Shown here: piece after piece, positions 1 through 11,700 of the stretch | How the letters are laid out: each line of letters opens with the position of its first letter | How positions within the stretch are numbered: the stretch's first letter is position 1 | NCBI RefSeq assembly: GCF_021462225.1 | Contig: NC_061795.1 | Coordinates: 51,174,380 to 51,238,379, forward strand | Reading direction: 5' to 3' | Length of the DNA: 64,000 nucleotides | Source: Girardinichthys multiradiatus | Lineage: Eukaryota > Chordata > Actinopteri > Cyprinodontiformes > Goodeidae | Notes under the pieces: generated by a model | Told to the model about the DNA's origin: nothing | The model's input: the letters and a program-made list of their open reading frames with translations, nothing else | The model's database searches: none | Position numbers and translations under genes: made by a program

Positions 1-255
1 TAACAACAAATACGCTGAAGAAACACAAAAACAAACAAGAAATTGCCTAAAAAACACAGAAATGTGGAGAAAGAGAAGCTACAATCCTAACGTTAGCATA
101 TTGGCTATCACTAGCATGAAGGCTGATATTAATTTAACCCATCTACCATGCAAAAAGCAATGTATAAGCTAAAATGAGCTAAAATGCTAATGCTTACTAC
201 AGTAAGCATTAGCATTACTGTTGTATTCAAAAGTTTATGAAATTGCCGTTTAAAA
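1..255. other. AT-rich non-coding left flank
   Basis: I see no gene here. The only clear structure is a perfect palindrome with 16-bp arms at 183-198 and 201-216 and a 2-base loop. Confidence 0.5.
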
Positions 256-599
256 TTATTCACTCTTCAGCATTCACACAATAATAATAATAATAAACTA
301 GAAGATTTCTGAAGACATTTAGACGGGGCCTGCCTCTTGGTGCGTGCTTCTCAGAACAGAGCCAACGGTTGGGGGCTGAGGTACAGAACCAAAGCAACAG
401 AACGGTGTTCATCATGATTGAGGGTAGAAGGTTAAGATGTCTATCCACACCAGTAATCATGCGTCCTTGCATTGCTTTGGCAGTCGCAAATAAATAAAGA
501 GTCCAGTTTAGAGATGTGTAGTAATAGGTGCCACCAGGCAATGGCATGGGAGTCAGGCCACTCACTGTTCTCCGTTCATTGCCATGGAAGGCCCCAACT

Positions 600-1800
600 G
601 AGGAATGTTGAGGCTTTTATTTTGTAAATATCATTGAGTTTATTTTGAAAGGATAAAGTAGTGTTAAGACCAATGCTGCAATTATCGCTGTGTGAAATAT
701 GAAGACGTTTATTTTGTAGGGTATATCTAGGTGTTGTTTTGAAAATCCAGTATAGTTGTCCTTTCAGGTCTGGAGTATTTCCACTAGATATAAAGAACCT
801 GCTTGCTATTCTAAAACCATTGTGTATGCTATTATCAGCTTAAAAAATAAAAACAAACTATGGAACGCTGAGGCTTTTATTTTGAAAGTTTCAGTAAGCC
901 TTATTTCAGAGGACCAGCATAGCACCTTTTACAACACTGGGTGAACTCCAACAGTACTGTAATGCCCAGTCCTGCAATGATATATAGTTTAAAATGTAAA
1001 GACTTTTATTTTGTAGAGCATGTTTTGTCTTATTTTGAAAGTCCAGCAAGGTTGTCCTTTCAGGTCTGGGTTAGTTCAATTAGTTGTTCTAAAATCATTG
1101 TCTATGCTATTATTAGCTTAAAAAAATCATTAGTAACTATGAAAGGTTGAGGCTTTTATTTTGAAAATTTCAGTAAGCCTTATTTTAAAGGGCTGACCAG
1201 GTCCTATTTCTTACACTGGATGAGCTCCAACATTATTGTGAAGCCCAGTGTTGCAATTTTCTATAGTTTAAAATGTAAAGGCTTTTATTGTGTAGAGCAT
1301 GTTTTGTCTTATTCTGAAAATCCAGCATGGTTGCATTAGCTATATAGAACCTGCTTGCTATTCTAAAATCATTGTGTATGCTATTATCAGTTTAAAAAAT
1401 CATTAATAACTGTGGAAGGTTGAGGCTTTCATTTTGAAAATTTCAGTAAGCCTTATTTTAAAGGGCTGACCTGGTCCTATTTCCTACAATGGATGAGCTC
1501 CAACATTAGTGTGAAGCCCAGTGCTGCAATTATCTATAGTTTAAAATGTAAAGGCTTTTATTTTGTAGAGCCCGTTTTGTCTTATTTTGAAAATCTAGCA
1601 GGGTTGTCCTTTCAAGTCTGGGTTATTTCCATTGGTCATATAGAACCTGCTTGCTCGGCTGAAATCATTGTTTATGCTATTAGCTTTAAAAAAATCACTT
1701 GTACATATGGAAGGTTGATGTTCAGTGTAAAAAGAGGCTTTTATTTTGTAGCGTATGTGTAGGTCTTATTTTGAAAGTCTAGTTTGGTTGTCAGCTATGA
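600..1800. repeat. About 270-bp degenerate tandem repeat
   Basis: The phrase GAGGCTTTTATTTTG recurs near 608, 869 and 1149, with variants near 1423 and 1735. The spacing is about 260-280 bases. Each unit also carries the phrases TTTCAGTAAGCCTTATTT and TTAAAATGTAAAG in the same order. No coding content is seen. Confidence 0.7.
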
Positions 1801-2049
1801 CTGACTTATTGTGATCACTTATGGAAGCTTCTGGCCTGAGCTCAGCCTCAGAGCCAGTCTCTGTCAGAGGTTACTTAAGTTCACTGGCAGCTGTGTTCTG
1901 TTGCTATGGTAATTAATGAGCGCCCAACAGCTGCTGTTGCTATGGTAACTAATGAGCGCCCAACAGCTGCTGTTTCTCACTCATGCAGCACCACACTTTG
2001 TGTCTCATCATGGCCTGGCTTTATAACATGGAGGCGCATGCTCCCGAAC

Positions 2050-2700
2050 TACTGCCCATAACTCGGAAACCGTAAGGGCTATCGACGTCATTCTTGGACT
2101 GTTTTTATCAGAACGGACAGGGTAACGAGAATATTAACACTTTTTTCTTGAAAATATAATATTAAAGGCACAACACTAGGTGAAAAGAAAGGGAAAAATG
2201 GAGAAAAACACAAAAAATGCCTGAACATGCTCTCAAACAACATCTAATAACTCGGAAACTATAAGGGCTATCGATTTGATTCATGCACCGTATGAATCAG
2301 CAGGCCTTGCTGAACAATCTTGGAGCTTCTCAAGTTTCTACAAAAATCTGTCTGGGAGGTGTGACCCTATGAAAAAGTGGATTATTTTGACCACTTTTAA
2401 CCCGAATGAAGGTGAATTTTTCACTCTCAAACAAACCTACTTCATGAGGAAACGATAAAAGGTATCCAAACAAACATTGGACCGTAGGTATCAGCAGGGA
2501 TCGGTGAACAATCCTGGAAATTTTCATGTGTCTACATAAATCCATGTAGGAGATATGACAGTGTAGAAAAGTGGATAATTTTGAAATTTTTCAATTTCCA
2601 GCGATTTTGGGCAGGACAGATTTGGTACTCCTAAACAAACCTTTTTTATGACAAAACGATAAAAGGTATCAAAACAATTCCTTCAATGTGAGCGCCAGCA
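2050..2700. repeat. Diverged repeated segment
   Basis: The words AACTCGGAAAC and AAGGGCTATCGA occur near 2060 and again near 2250. A longer motif with AAAAGTGGAT and 'aaacgataaaaggtat' occurs near 2370-2465 and again near 2560-2670. These are diverged copies of one non-coding unit. Confidence 0.55.
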
Positions 2701-3462
2701 AGGTCTGAAGATAAATCTGCACAAGGTTCATGTCTCTACCTCGAACGGTTTACGAGTGGCGGCGATTCAAATACGTGAGTTTGGTGATTTTTTGCTCAAG
2801 AGTTTTTCTGAAATTCCTATAGATTTCCTATACAGGGTGTGTTGACTTTGCGTTGCTTTGGGGCGTGTTGCCGGAAAACTGTTTGTCCCACATCAATGAG
2901 GGTGACATTTTCTTAATCGCGAAAGAGCATCCTACGTTTTGATGGGTAATTTGTATAGGTAGAGTGAAAATTGAGCGAGTGAAGAGAGTTTGTTCGTTCT
3001 TTTTCAGGTTATTAAAAAACCTACAGTGTACACTCTAGCAATAGAAGAATTCCGTCATTGGATTACATTATAACACTGAAAATCTGGCAAAATTGTAATA
3101 ACGTTTGAATCCAAATAATAGAAAAACTGTAAAAGATATCAAAAAGTTGAATTAAACAGTAATAGCAGAAGGCTGTAAAAGCATTTTAAAAGTTGAATGG
3201 TGTTTCTAGCTGAAAGTATGCAGAAGTAGTTAAATGGCAAAAACAGTGAAGTTTTAGAAGAATTTTTGCCGTTTTCCATTCACTCCAATGGGGGCAAAAA
3301 AGTCATAAAAACCTGAATATTTTAAAAGGTTTAAAATATATAAATACCAAAAGTCATAACCGGAATGTCCTGAAAGGGCTGAATATTGTGAAATTTGAAC
3401 GGTTAAAATAGCACAAAGTATGCAGGAGGAGTAGCGAATCAAAAAGTGTACGGAAGCAACCA

Positions 3463-3482
3463 GAAGAAGAAGAAGAAGAAGA
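3463..3482. repeat. (AGA)n microsatellite
   Basis: About six AGA triplets in a row, just left of the terminal hairpin of the upstream repeat block. Confidence 0.7.
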
Positions 3483-3518
3483 CGGAATAATAAAGAATAA
3501 AGAGAAACAGAATCTCAA

Positions 3519-3547
3519 TAGTGTGAATGCCTACAGCATTCACACTA
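3519..3547. repeat. Terminal hairpin of repeat block
   Basis: Perfect inverted arms of 12 bases at 3519-3530 and 3536-3547 with a 5-base loop. The hairpin marks the right end of the AT-rich repeat block. Confidence 0.75.
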
Positions 3548-3559
3548 ATAAAAGCACCT

Positions 3560-3690
3560 AAACAGTCAGTCAGTCATTTTCTATAGCTTCTTCCATACTG
3601 GGTCGCAGGAATGCTGGTGCCTATCTCCAGCAGTCTATGGGTGGGAGGCGGGGTCACCCTGGACAGGTCGCCAGTCCATCACAGTTTTCA
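3560..3690 (-). mobile_element. SINE/LINE 3' tail, reverse orientation
   Basis: The segment with 'ctggacaggtcgccagtcc' and 'ccagcagtctatggg' is the reverse complement of the tail of the SINE at 30840-31195, where the same words appear as 'actggtgacttctccaggg' and 'atagactgctggag'. Only the tail is present. Confidence 0.65.
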
Positions 3691-4220
3691 CAAAAGAAAA
3701 TAAAAACATTAATAAAGCAAGACCAATACTTATTTAAAAAAGATTTAAGATCATTCTAGGTGTTGGTCATCCTTACAGAGAGTGGGAGATCTTTGAAAAG
3801 TTTGGGAGCTGCAGCAGAGGAACATCTAAAAGCAGCAGGTTACCTGAACTCAGAGTTCTGCTGGGAACAAACCCATGAGGTCCGATAAGTCGGGAGGTGC
3901 CTGACTGTTTAAACATTTAAAAACGGAACGAAAAATCTTAAAAACAATCCTAAAACATACAGGGGGGACAATATGGGAGTAATGTGGTCAGCAGATGGGC
4001 AGCAGGGTTTTGGACCAGCTGCAGGCGATGAAGAAGATGGTTGTCCATCCCAGTATAGAGAGAGTTGCTGGAGTCCAGTCTAGAGGTCATAAAAGCATAG
4101 ATCATCCTTTCAGGGGCTCTATGAGGTGCACATGGTTTGATTTTAGAAATCAACCTCAGATGGTAGAAGGTGGCCTGGCCTCTGTACTGACCTGTTTATC
4201 AAGTTTAGAACCGTTCTAAC
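3690..4220 (-). pseudogene. LINE reverse-transcriptase C-terminal remnant
   Basis: On the - strand 3950-4153 reads a short fragment with SRLDSSNSLYTG and LHRLQLVQNPAAHLLT. This matches the conserved C-terminal end of reverse transcriptases of fish non-LTR retrotransposons (typically SRLDYCNSL...LQLVQNAAARLLT). The reading frame is short and lacks all catalytic motifs, so this is a dead 3' fragment. The flank at 3690-3950 reads like the rest of the same tail, without a frame. Confidence 0.7.
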
Positions 4221-6239
4221 AAACACCTGAGAATTCCTGACAGCAGTACAGCAAGAAGAATTTAAAGGTCCAGTTTCACTGCTGCTCTGTTAGCAAATCA
4301 TCTTCACCTCAGGCTTATTTCCATCCAGGTTAAGCTCCAGCCAAGGTTTACCAGGTGTCCTACTGACTGGTGTTGGAGATGATGTCTGGTCTGTGAGACC
4401 CCCTGCAGGACTTACAGTACAAACAAGGCAGAATATGAGGTATATCATTTAAATATGAAGCTCGGCCAACAACTGGATGCTACAACATTGTTGTATGAGA
4501 GGAGAGGTACGGGGGGAACCTTCTAGTGCTGCTGAACTACATCAGCTGGCTTTATCAGAATTACTGCATCAATGCAGCATGGCTTGGAGGAGATCAGCCT
4601 GTGGTTCTGCTGACAGGTTCAGGACTTCAGCTCTATGTTGTTGGTTCTGGTGTCTCATCTTCCTGTAGAAAACATGGCAACATCAGCAAACTGGTACCTT
4701 TGACAGTGTGGGCCGGTACTGAGTCATGGTGTAAAATTAAATAGGCATCTCCATAAAGCTTGTCAGCAGAAGGAAGCATGAAGATCTCTAAGATGTCCTG
4801 GTTGATGCCTGGTCTGACTTTTGGCCTGATAAAACCCAGTGCATCAGAACCAGCAGATGACAAAGCTCCTTATATCATCACTGACTGTGGAGTCTTCACA
4901 CTGGACCTCAGCAGCTTGATCCTGGGCCTCTCCACCCGTCCTCCAGACTCTGGGACCTTGATTTCCAGATGAAATCCAAACCTTACTTAAAAGATGACTT
5001 TGTTTTCTCTTCTTCCTTCTTTAATCTATTCTTTTCTCCTTCTCTCCCTTTTTCCCTTTTCTGACCTCTCTTCCTTTCCTTCTCTTTTTCCCTTTCATTT
5101 CCGTCTCCGTGTCCATTGCATTTTAAATAATCCCAAAGCAGTTTCTGATAAAGTTTATTTTATAAATATCAAGCAGAGCATTATAGCGTTAGCCGTAATG
5201 CTCCACTTGTGTAAGTAAATCTGTTGGGCTTCTTCTTGGCAGTCAGACAACAATCTGATGACTGCTCTGCCAGACAGGACACGATGAAAAGAGGACTTAG
5301 GACCACTGAGTAACAGTCCAGTTCTTTTTCTCCTTAGCCCAATTAAGATGGTTCTCATGTTGTGCCTAGTTCAAGAGTAGCTTGACACCATGAATGTGAC
5401 CATTGTAGCACATGTCCTGGATACTTATGTGTTTGGTGGTTCTTGAAGTTGTGACTCCAGCTGCAGTCCAAACCTTGTAAATCTGCTTTAAATTCCTGAA
5501 TGAGCTTTGCTTCAGCGTCTTTTAAAAGCTGCAGTCATCCCTGATGCTGGTGCACCTTTTCCTACCACACTTTTTCCTTCCACTCAACTTTTTATTAATT
5601 CGCTTAGATACAGCTCTGTGAACTGCCAGCTCTGTGTACAATTATATGTTGTAATTATCTGAGAAATGTAGTTTTGAGTTTTCATAGGCCATAAGCCAGA
5701 ACCATCAGAATTTACAGAAATAAATGAGTGAAATTTATCAGTCTGTTTTGAATTGAATTAGTGACATAATGGACCTTTTCAGAGGTATTCTAATTCACTC
5801 AGATGCTCCTGTAAAATCTCATTTCATCACCAAGCACTTAAACAGAATTTCCATGATAACAGAACAGAATCTTGTTCGTTTGGATCTTCACTTTGGACAC
5901 TTTATATTTAAAGGAATAAAATCTGGGTGTGGCTGAGATGAGGTAAGAAGGCTTTAAATATGTGTGATTGAACAACTTTTTCAGGCTGAAGGAATGGAGC
6001 ATCCTTCATCCTCAGATAGTAACACAGCAGGAAGATCTGGACCAGTCTGTTTGGGCCCATTGAAGGGACTACAAGGATCAGCAGCAACAACTGTTTATTT
6101 TTAAACAGCAGACACCAAGCTGGACCTTGTCCATTCTGCAGCCAGAAGGAACCTTTTGGACCCATCTGTACAGTTCCATGTGCTGGAAGAGCGAATGAGA
6201 CTTGGGGGAGCACAACAGGTCCTTCTGTATTCTTCAGGG

Positions 6240-6240
<1 letters not shown>
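4220..6240. other. Non-coding, upstream of elmo3
   Basis: No gene recognised. A pyrimidine-rich stretch lies at 5000-5100. Positions 5490-5680 share words with 21460-21620 (for example 'tttccttccactcaacttt'), so they are two copies of one dispersed repeat. Confidence 0.4.

Positions 6241-6242
<2 letters not shown>

Positions 6243-6331
<89 letters not shown>
6243..6331. repeat. (GT)n microsatellite
   Basis: About 44 uninterrupted GT dinucleotides. The open frames across it (Cys-Val repeats) are artefacts of the dinucleotide. Confidence 0.97.
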
Positions 6332-6333
<2 letters not shown>

Positions 6334-6780
6334 AACTGTATGCAGGCCTTCTCAGTTTTACTCACAGAGCCAGAAATGGAGAGTAAAACAGGAACAACAC
6401 ATCTTCTACGGATTCATTTAAAAAGCGACAGATGGTGTCCATGAGTCATCATTCAGCTGACCCGGTTGCTGTTTGGGTTGGTTTGTTACATCTGTACCAA
6501 GCAGAACTAACAGCTCAGTCTCTGTGGGTTCATTGCAGGTTTATAGCTCAGCTGTAATATTACCGTTGGAATGTTATTGCATTATGAAATGTTGTTTTAT
6601 TGTCATATGAGGCACAACGCTGTGGATTAGTGGTTTCCACTGGTGCTTCACAGTGAGAAGGTCCTGTGTTCAAATCCAACCTGTGGTTTCTTAAAGTAGT
6701 TAGTGTGGCTGCTCTGCTGGATCTCCAGCTTTTTCCTGGTCCTCACCTTTTTCATGCTGTTCTTGGGTTACTGGTAATGT
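6332..6780. other. Non-coding; partial SINE head
   Basis: Positions 6618-6700 carry 'gagaaggtcctgtgttcaaat' like words, similar to the tRNA-derived head of the SINE at 30840. Nothing else is recognised. Confidence 0.4.
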
Positions 6781-8616
6781 GTTTGGTGTGTACCGGTAAT
6801 GGTCAGTGTTAGGTGTGTACCGGTAATGGTCAGTGTTAGGTGTGTACCGGTAATGGTCAGTGTTAGGTGTGTACCGGTAATGGTCAGTGTTTGGTGTGTA
6901 CCGGTAATGGTCAGTGTTAGGTGTGTACCGGTAATGGTCAGTGTTAGGTGTGTACCGGTAATGGTCAGTGTTTGGTGTGTACCGGTAATGGTCAGTGTTA
7001 GGTGTGTACCGGTAATGGTCAGTGTTTGGTGTGTACCGGTAATGGTCAGTGTTTGGTGTGTACCGGTAATGGTCAGTGTTAGGTGTGTACCGGTTGTGGT
7101 CAGGGTTTGTTGTGTACCGGTAATGGTCAGTGTTAGGTGTGTACCGGTAATGGTCAGGGTTTGTTGTGTACCGGTAATGGTCAGTGTTAGGTGTGTACCG
7201 GTATTGGTCAGGGTTTGTTGTGTACCGTTAATGGTTAGTGTTTGGTGTGTACCGGTAATGGTCAGTGTTAGGTGTGTACCGGTAATGGTCAGTGTTAGGT
7301 GTGTACCGGTAATGGTCAGTGTTAGGTGTGTACCGGTAATGGTCAGTGTTTGGTGTGTACCGGTAATGGTCAGTGTTAGGTGTGTACCGGTAATGGTCAG
7401 TGTTTGGTGTGTACCGTTAATGGTCAGTGTTAGGTGTGTACCGGTAATGGTCAGTGTTAGGTGTGTACCGGTAATGGTCAGTGTTAGGTGTGTACCGGTA
7501 ATGGTCAGTGTTAGGTGTGTACCGTTAATGGTCAGTGTTTGGTGTGTACCGGTAATGGTCAGTGTTAGGTGTGTACCGGTAATGGTTAGTGTTAGGTGTG
7601 TACCGGTATTGGTCAGTGTTTGGTGTGTACCGGTATTGGTCAGTGTTAGGTGTGTACCGTTAATGGTTAGTGTTTGGTGTGTACCGGTAATGGTTAGTGT
7701 TAGGTGTGTACCGGTAATGGTTAGTGTTTGGTGTGTACCGGTAATGGTCAGTGTTAGGTGTGTACCGGTAATGGTTAGTGTTAGGTGTGTACCGGTAATG
7801 GTCAGTGTTAGGTGTGTACCGGTATTGGTCAGTGTTTGGTGTGTACCGGTATTGGTCAGTGTTAGGTGTGTACCGTTAATGGTTAGTGTTTGGTGTGTAC
7901 CGGTAATGGTTAGTGTTAGGTGTGTACCGGTAATGGTTAGTGTTAGGTGTGTACCGGTAATGGTCAGTGTTAGGTGTGTACCGGTATTGGTCAGTGTTAG
8001 GTGTGTACCGTTAATGGTTAGTGTTAGGTGTGTACCGGTAATGGTCAGTGTTAGGTGTGTACCGGTATTGGTCAGTGTTAGGTGTGTACCGGTAATGGTT
8101 AGTGTTAGGTGTGTACCGGTAATGGTTAGTGTTAGGTGTGTACCGGTAATGGTTAGTGTTAGGTGTGTACCGGTAATGGTTAGTGTTAGGTGTGTACCGG
8201 TATTGGTCAGTGTTAGGTGTGTACCGGTAATGGTTAGTGTTAGGTGTGTACCGGTAATGGTTAGTGTTAGGTGTGTACCGGTAATGGTTAGTGTTAGGTG
8301 TGTACCGGTATTGGTCAGTGTTAGGTGTGTACCGGTAATGGTTAGTGTTAGGTGTGTACCGGTAATGGTTAGTGTTAGGTGTGTACCGGTAATGGTCAGT
8401 GTTAGGTGTGTACCGGTAATGGTTAGTGTTAGGTGTGTACCGGTAATGGTTAGTGTTAGGTGTGTACCGGTAATGGTCAGTGTTAGGTGTGTACCGGTAT
8501 TGGTCAGTGTTAGGTGTGTACCGGTAATGGTTAGTGTTAGGTGTGTACCGGTAATGGTTAGTGTTTGGTGTGTACCGGTAATGGTCAGTGTTAGGTGTGT
8601 ACCGTTAATGGTTAGT
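6781..8616. repeat. 27-bp minisatellite, about 68 copies
   Basis: A 27-base unit containing TGTGTACCGGTAATGGT is repeated about 68 times. Variant positions are CAG/TAG, TTAGG/TTTGG, GGTAAT/GGTATT and CCGGTA/CCGTTA. The TAG-type variant is rare in the left part and dominates the right part, so the array has homogenised in blocks. Because 27 is a multiple of three, one frame stays open for 617 codons as repeats of MVSVRCVPV; the other two + frames hit TAA or TAG in nearly every unit. No signal, domain or homology supports a protein. It ends 64 bases before the 5' exon of elmo3. Confidence 0.95.
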
Positions 8617-8679
8617 GCAGAAAACAGACGGATGGAACATGGCCCTCATTAAGATGTGACATTTTCTCGTTATCTCCAG

Positions 8680-8710
8680 CTGCTGAGGAGTGAGGTCTAA
8701 AGGAGCCAAC
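8680..8710 (+). other. elmo3: elmo3 5' UTR part of exon carrying the start codon
   Basis: A pyrimidine-rich acceptor ending in AG at 8678-8679 precedes the start codon, so at least one non-coding exon probably lies upstream. I could not place that first exon. The base at -3 of the ATG is A, a good initiation context. Confidence 0.6.
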
Positions 8711-8788
8711 ATGCCACAGCAGAAGGACATAGTGAGGATAGCCATCCAGATGCCTGGAGCGTACCCCCAGCTCATACAACTGGACCAG
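8711..8788 (+). CDS. elmo3: elmo3 coding exon 1 (residues 1-26)
   Basis: Starts [20 protein letters not shown] and ends LIQLDQ before GTAGCG. The [12 protein letters not shown] stretch matches the ELMO family N-terminus. Phase 0 exit. Confidence 0.93.
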
Positions 8789-11700
8789 GTAGCGTATGTT
8801 CACTTAGCGGCAAACATGTCTAAATGTCTGTTTGTGGCTTGAAATGAAAGCGGCATATTACCAGGATTATTGTCAAATATGAAGATTATCTGATGTCTGC
8901 TTATATTTTCTGTCAGTACAGAGTTTTGGTCTCAGGGCGTACTGACACCAATATTCAATATAACATAAGCAATATAAACTCAAGATAATTCGACAATAAA
9001 CAGTCCTTTATGTATCTGTCCATGTATATATTTATATATTTATATTTATCTGTTTCTATCCATCTGTATTCATTTTTGTGTTCATCTCCATCTTTCTAGC
9101 TATTTATTTATCTTCCTTCATCTACATCTATTTAAATTAATCAGGATTAATTGAAGTCTTACGTGAAAAATTCATGAATAAATTCAAAAGTTGTTTTGTG
9201 GACTTTAAAAGTTCTTCTACATGAACAAAATGGAAAAAACTGCAAACAATTGAGATGGATAAGATGCTCATTAACTGCAGTATTCTGAAGTAAATCCACA
9301 TTTATTATATTTTAATAGTGAATCAGATATTTAAATAAGGAACTACAGCAAATGAATAAAGGAGCAAGTCTGAACATTGAATTATTTTCCACACTCTGAT
9401 ATTCAGTCTGAGTTCATGTGATCACTTCCTGCTGATGAACGTGTGTTTAACAAGTGAATGTCAGTGAGAGAAGGAGCTGCATTTTATTTTGAAATCCTGC
9501 CTCCGTTCCTGTCAGGACAGTTGAAAGACTGGATCCTTTACACATGTTTGTATTCAAATAAAGACGAACTTTATTTGAAGTGCACGCCTACAGCAGCAGG
9601 TTAATTAGTTTTGGCCCATATGAGCTTCCATACAAGGACATAACCTACCACAGTTGATTTCTCTTTTGTTCTCCGCTCCGCGCTCTCCAGCGTTGTTTAA
9701 AAATAAAAAATAAAATAAATAACTTGACTGTGGGAGGAAGGGGGTCCACCCCGCCCCTCCAACAAGGAGAACCCTGATGTTCCTCGGTGTTCTCCTCCTC
9801 ACATCAAGAATTCAATAGACGTGTTCCTCCGCCATAACTTGGAAACAAAATAGTCCCTTTCCTGCTGCGGTAAATTGGTAACACCTAGAGATGGTTAATA
9901 ATTTATTGCAGATCGTGATTGTCTTGGGGTGGGGTTATTTTGGCAAACTGGGCCAGCAGAACATTATGTGAGGTGGGAAACAAACCTGCCATTTCTTACA
10001 CAGAAAACCTTCCCCACTGTGAAACATGGTGGTGGCAGCTTCATGCTATGGGAAGCTTGTCTTCAGCAGAGACAGGGAAGCTGAGATGATGGGAAGATGG
10101 ATGGAATTAAATCCAGAATAGTTCTGGAAGAAATCTTGTTAGAGGCAACAGAAGACTTGAGACTGGGTTGGAGGCCTAGTCAAAGTTCAGACCTAAATCC
10201 AACTACTAATCTGTGGCAAGACTTTAAAGGCTGATCTATAGACCCATAGAGCTGGCTGCTTCAGTGTGTAAGCTTTGTAGGCTTGGAAAACATCTGGATT
10301 CACATCAGGCCAACAGAGATTAAAGGAGCCGTTTAAGGTCAGTGGCGTTCATATTTTCTTCTGTGGATCCTTCACATGGAAGCTGGAGCTGGTAAGACTG
10401 AAGATAGCCATTCATAACAAAATGTCCTTCAAAGACAACAGCAGCCTGAGGTCCATGTGCAACAGGACCACACAGACCTTCCTACAGTTGCTTTATACAG
10501 ACATACTATGGTCTCCACTGGCTAGTCTGGAGTGAAGAGGTTGAGCAGGCAGCTTCATGTGGGACTCGTTTAAATAAAGAAAGACATAATGTGGAGGACA
10601 AGGAGCCAGAAACCAGAGGGGTCTGGTGTTTCCTGATGTGATGGACTCCCACACTTCTCCTCCCAGAGTCATTAACCCCGGCTCAGGGTGTGTGTGAGAG
10701 GAGCTGCCTGGTGCAGATCCCACACCCGTAGGTTTCATCACATCCGTTGAGCTTTTCTCCTGACATGGATCATGTGTTTATGCTGAACTAACAGAGGTTT
10801 TGGAAAGTCATAAATTCCATATTTTATAAGAAGAAATAATAATTGCTTCAGCGTTATTGGTAAGGATAATATTTTACTGACTTCATCCTCTCTTGGCCAT
10901 TAGATGATGTCCTCACAGCTCTCTGAGCTTCAGACATGAAGGACAGTTGGAGTCCACCCAGCTGTTGATTCACGTTTGATTCAAGCAGTCCTTTGTGATA
11001 ATAAACACACTGCTATTGCAATACTTTGTTGTGTCTGATTTTCAAAGGTCACTGAGGGTCAATACATAAAGCTTTTTATTGTTGTTCAATCTTTATTGAA
11101 CAACAATAAAAAACAGAGCTTCTTATTTACTGCTGTGGACATGTTACAGTGTTGAAATCAGTGAATCACTTCATTCAGTTGCATTAACAGTAGGCCTGCA
11201 CTTCATTTCACTAATAAATCATCAGTGTGTGCAAATTTAATTTGGAATGCAATACTGGTTAACTAATATAGCTGCTGTTCGCTGAGATCATCTGCAGTAG
11301 ATGTCCACAGAGATTGTCCAAGGAGCTGAAGGTCTCAGAGTGCTGGAAGCAAACAGAGAGAGGAGTGAGGAGAACATGGATTTATCACAAACAATATTTA
11401 CCAGTAATAATATTTACCAACATGGATTTGTGAACATCTTGCAGTCCTAATTAGCAGTGAGTTTGGATGAGACTCTCCAATTATTATGTGCATAAAACAA
11501 TGATTGCTGTTTTATACACATACAGTCATATTGAATAAGTATAATATGGTTCTGGTGAGGCTCATTTGTCAGATTAAAACCTTCAGAGAGTAACAACCTT
11601 TCAACAGGTAATAAACAGACAGTATATTTCACTAATCATATTTAAGATATTTCTGCATTAAAAAGTTTTTAATTGGTTTGATGAAATTTTCCGATCTTTC

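Larger units (their letters stand above)
256..3550. repeat. Unclassified interspersed repeat block
   Basis: A 3.3-kb AT-rich block with no credible protein. The word GCATTCACAC occurs near the left edge (about 275-284) and again as the right arm of a terminal hairpin at 3519-3547. Inside are four or five degenerate tandem units (600-1800), a duplicated 37-bp segment (about 1898-1975) and diverged copies of one segment (2050-2700). A terminal hairpin recalls Helitrons, but the expected CTRR end does not follow it, so I leave the class open. Confidence 0.5.

Noticed and set aside
3519..3547. Rho-independent terminator
   Set aside because: Such terminators do not apply in a vertebrate genome; the hairpin marks a repeat end.
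6156..6444. Cys-Val repeat frames over the GT microsatellite
   Set aside because: Direct consequence of the dinucleotide repeat.
6799..8652. 617-codon open frame with nonapeptide repeats (MVSVRCVPV)
   Set aside because: The frame is open only because the minisatellite period is 27. There is no signal, domain, splice support or codon pattern of a gene.
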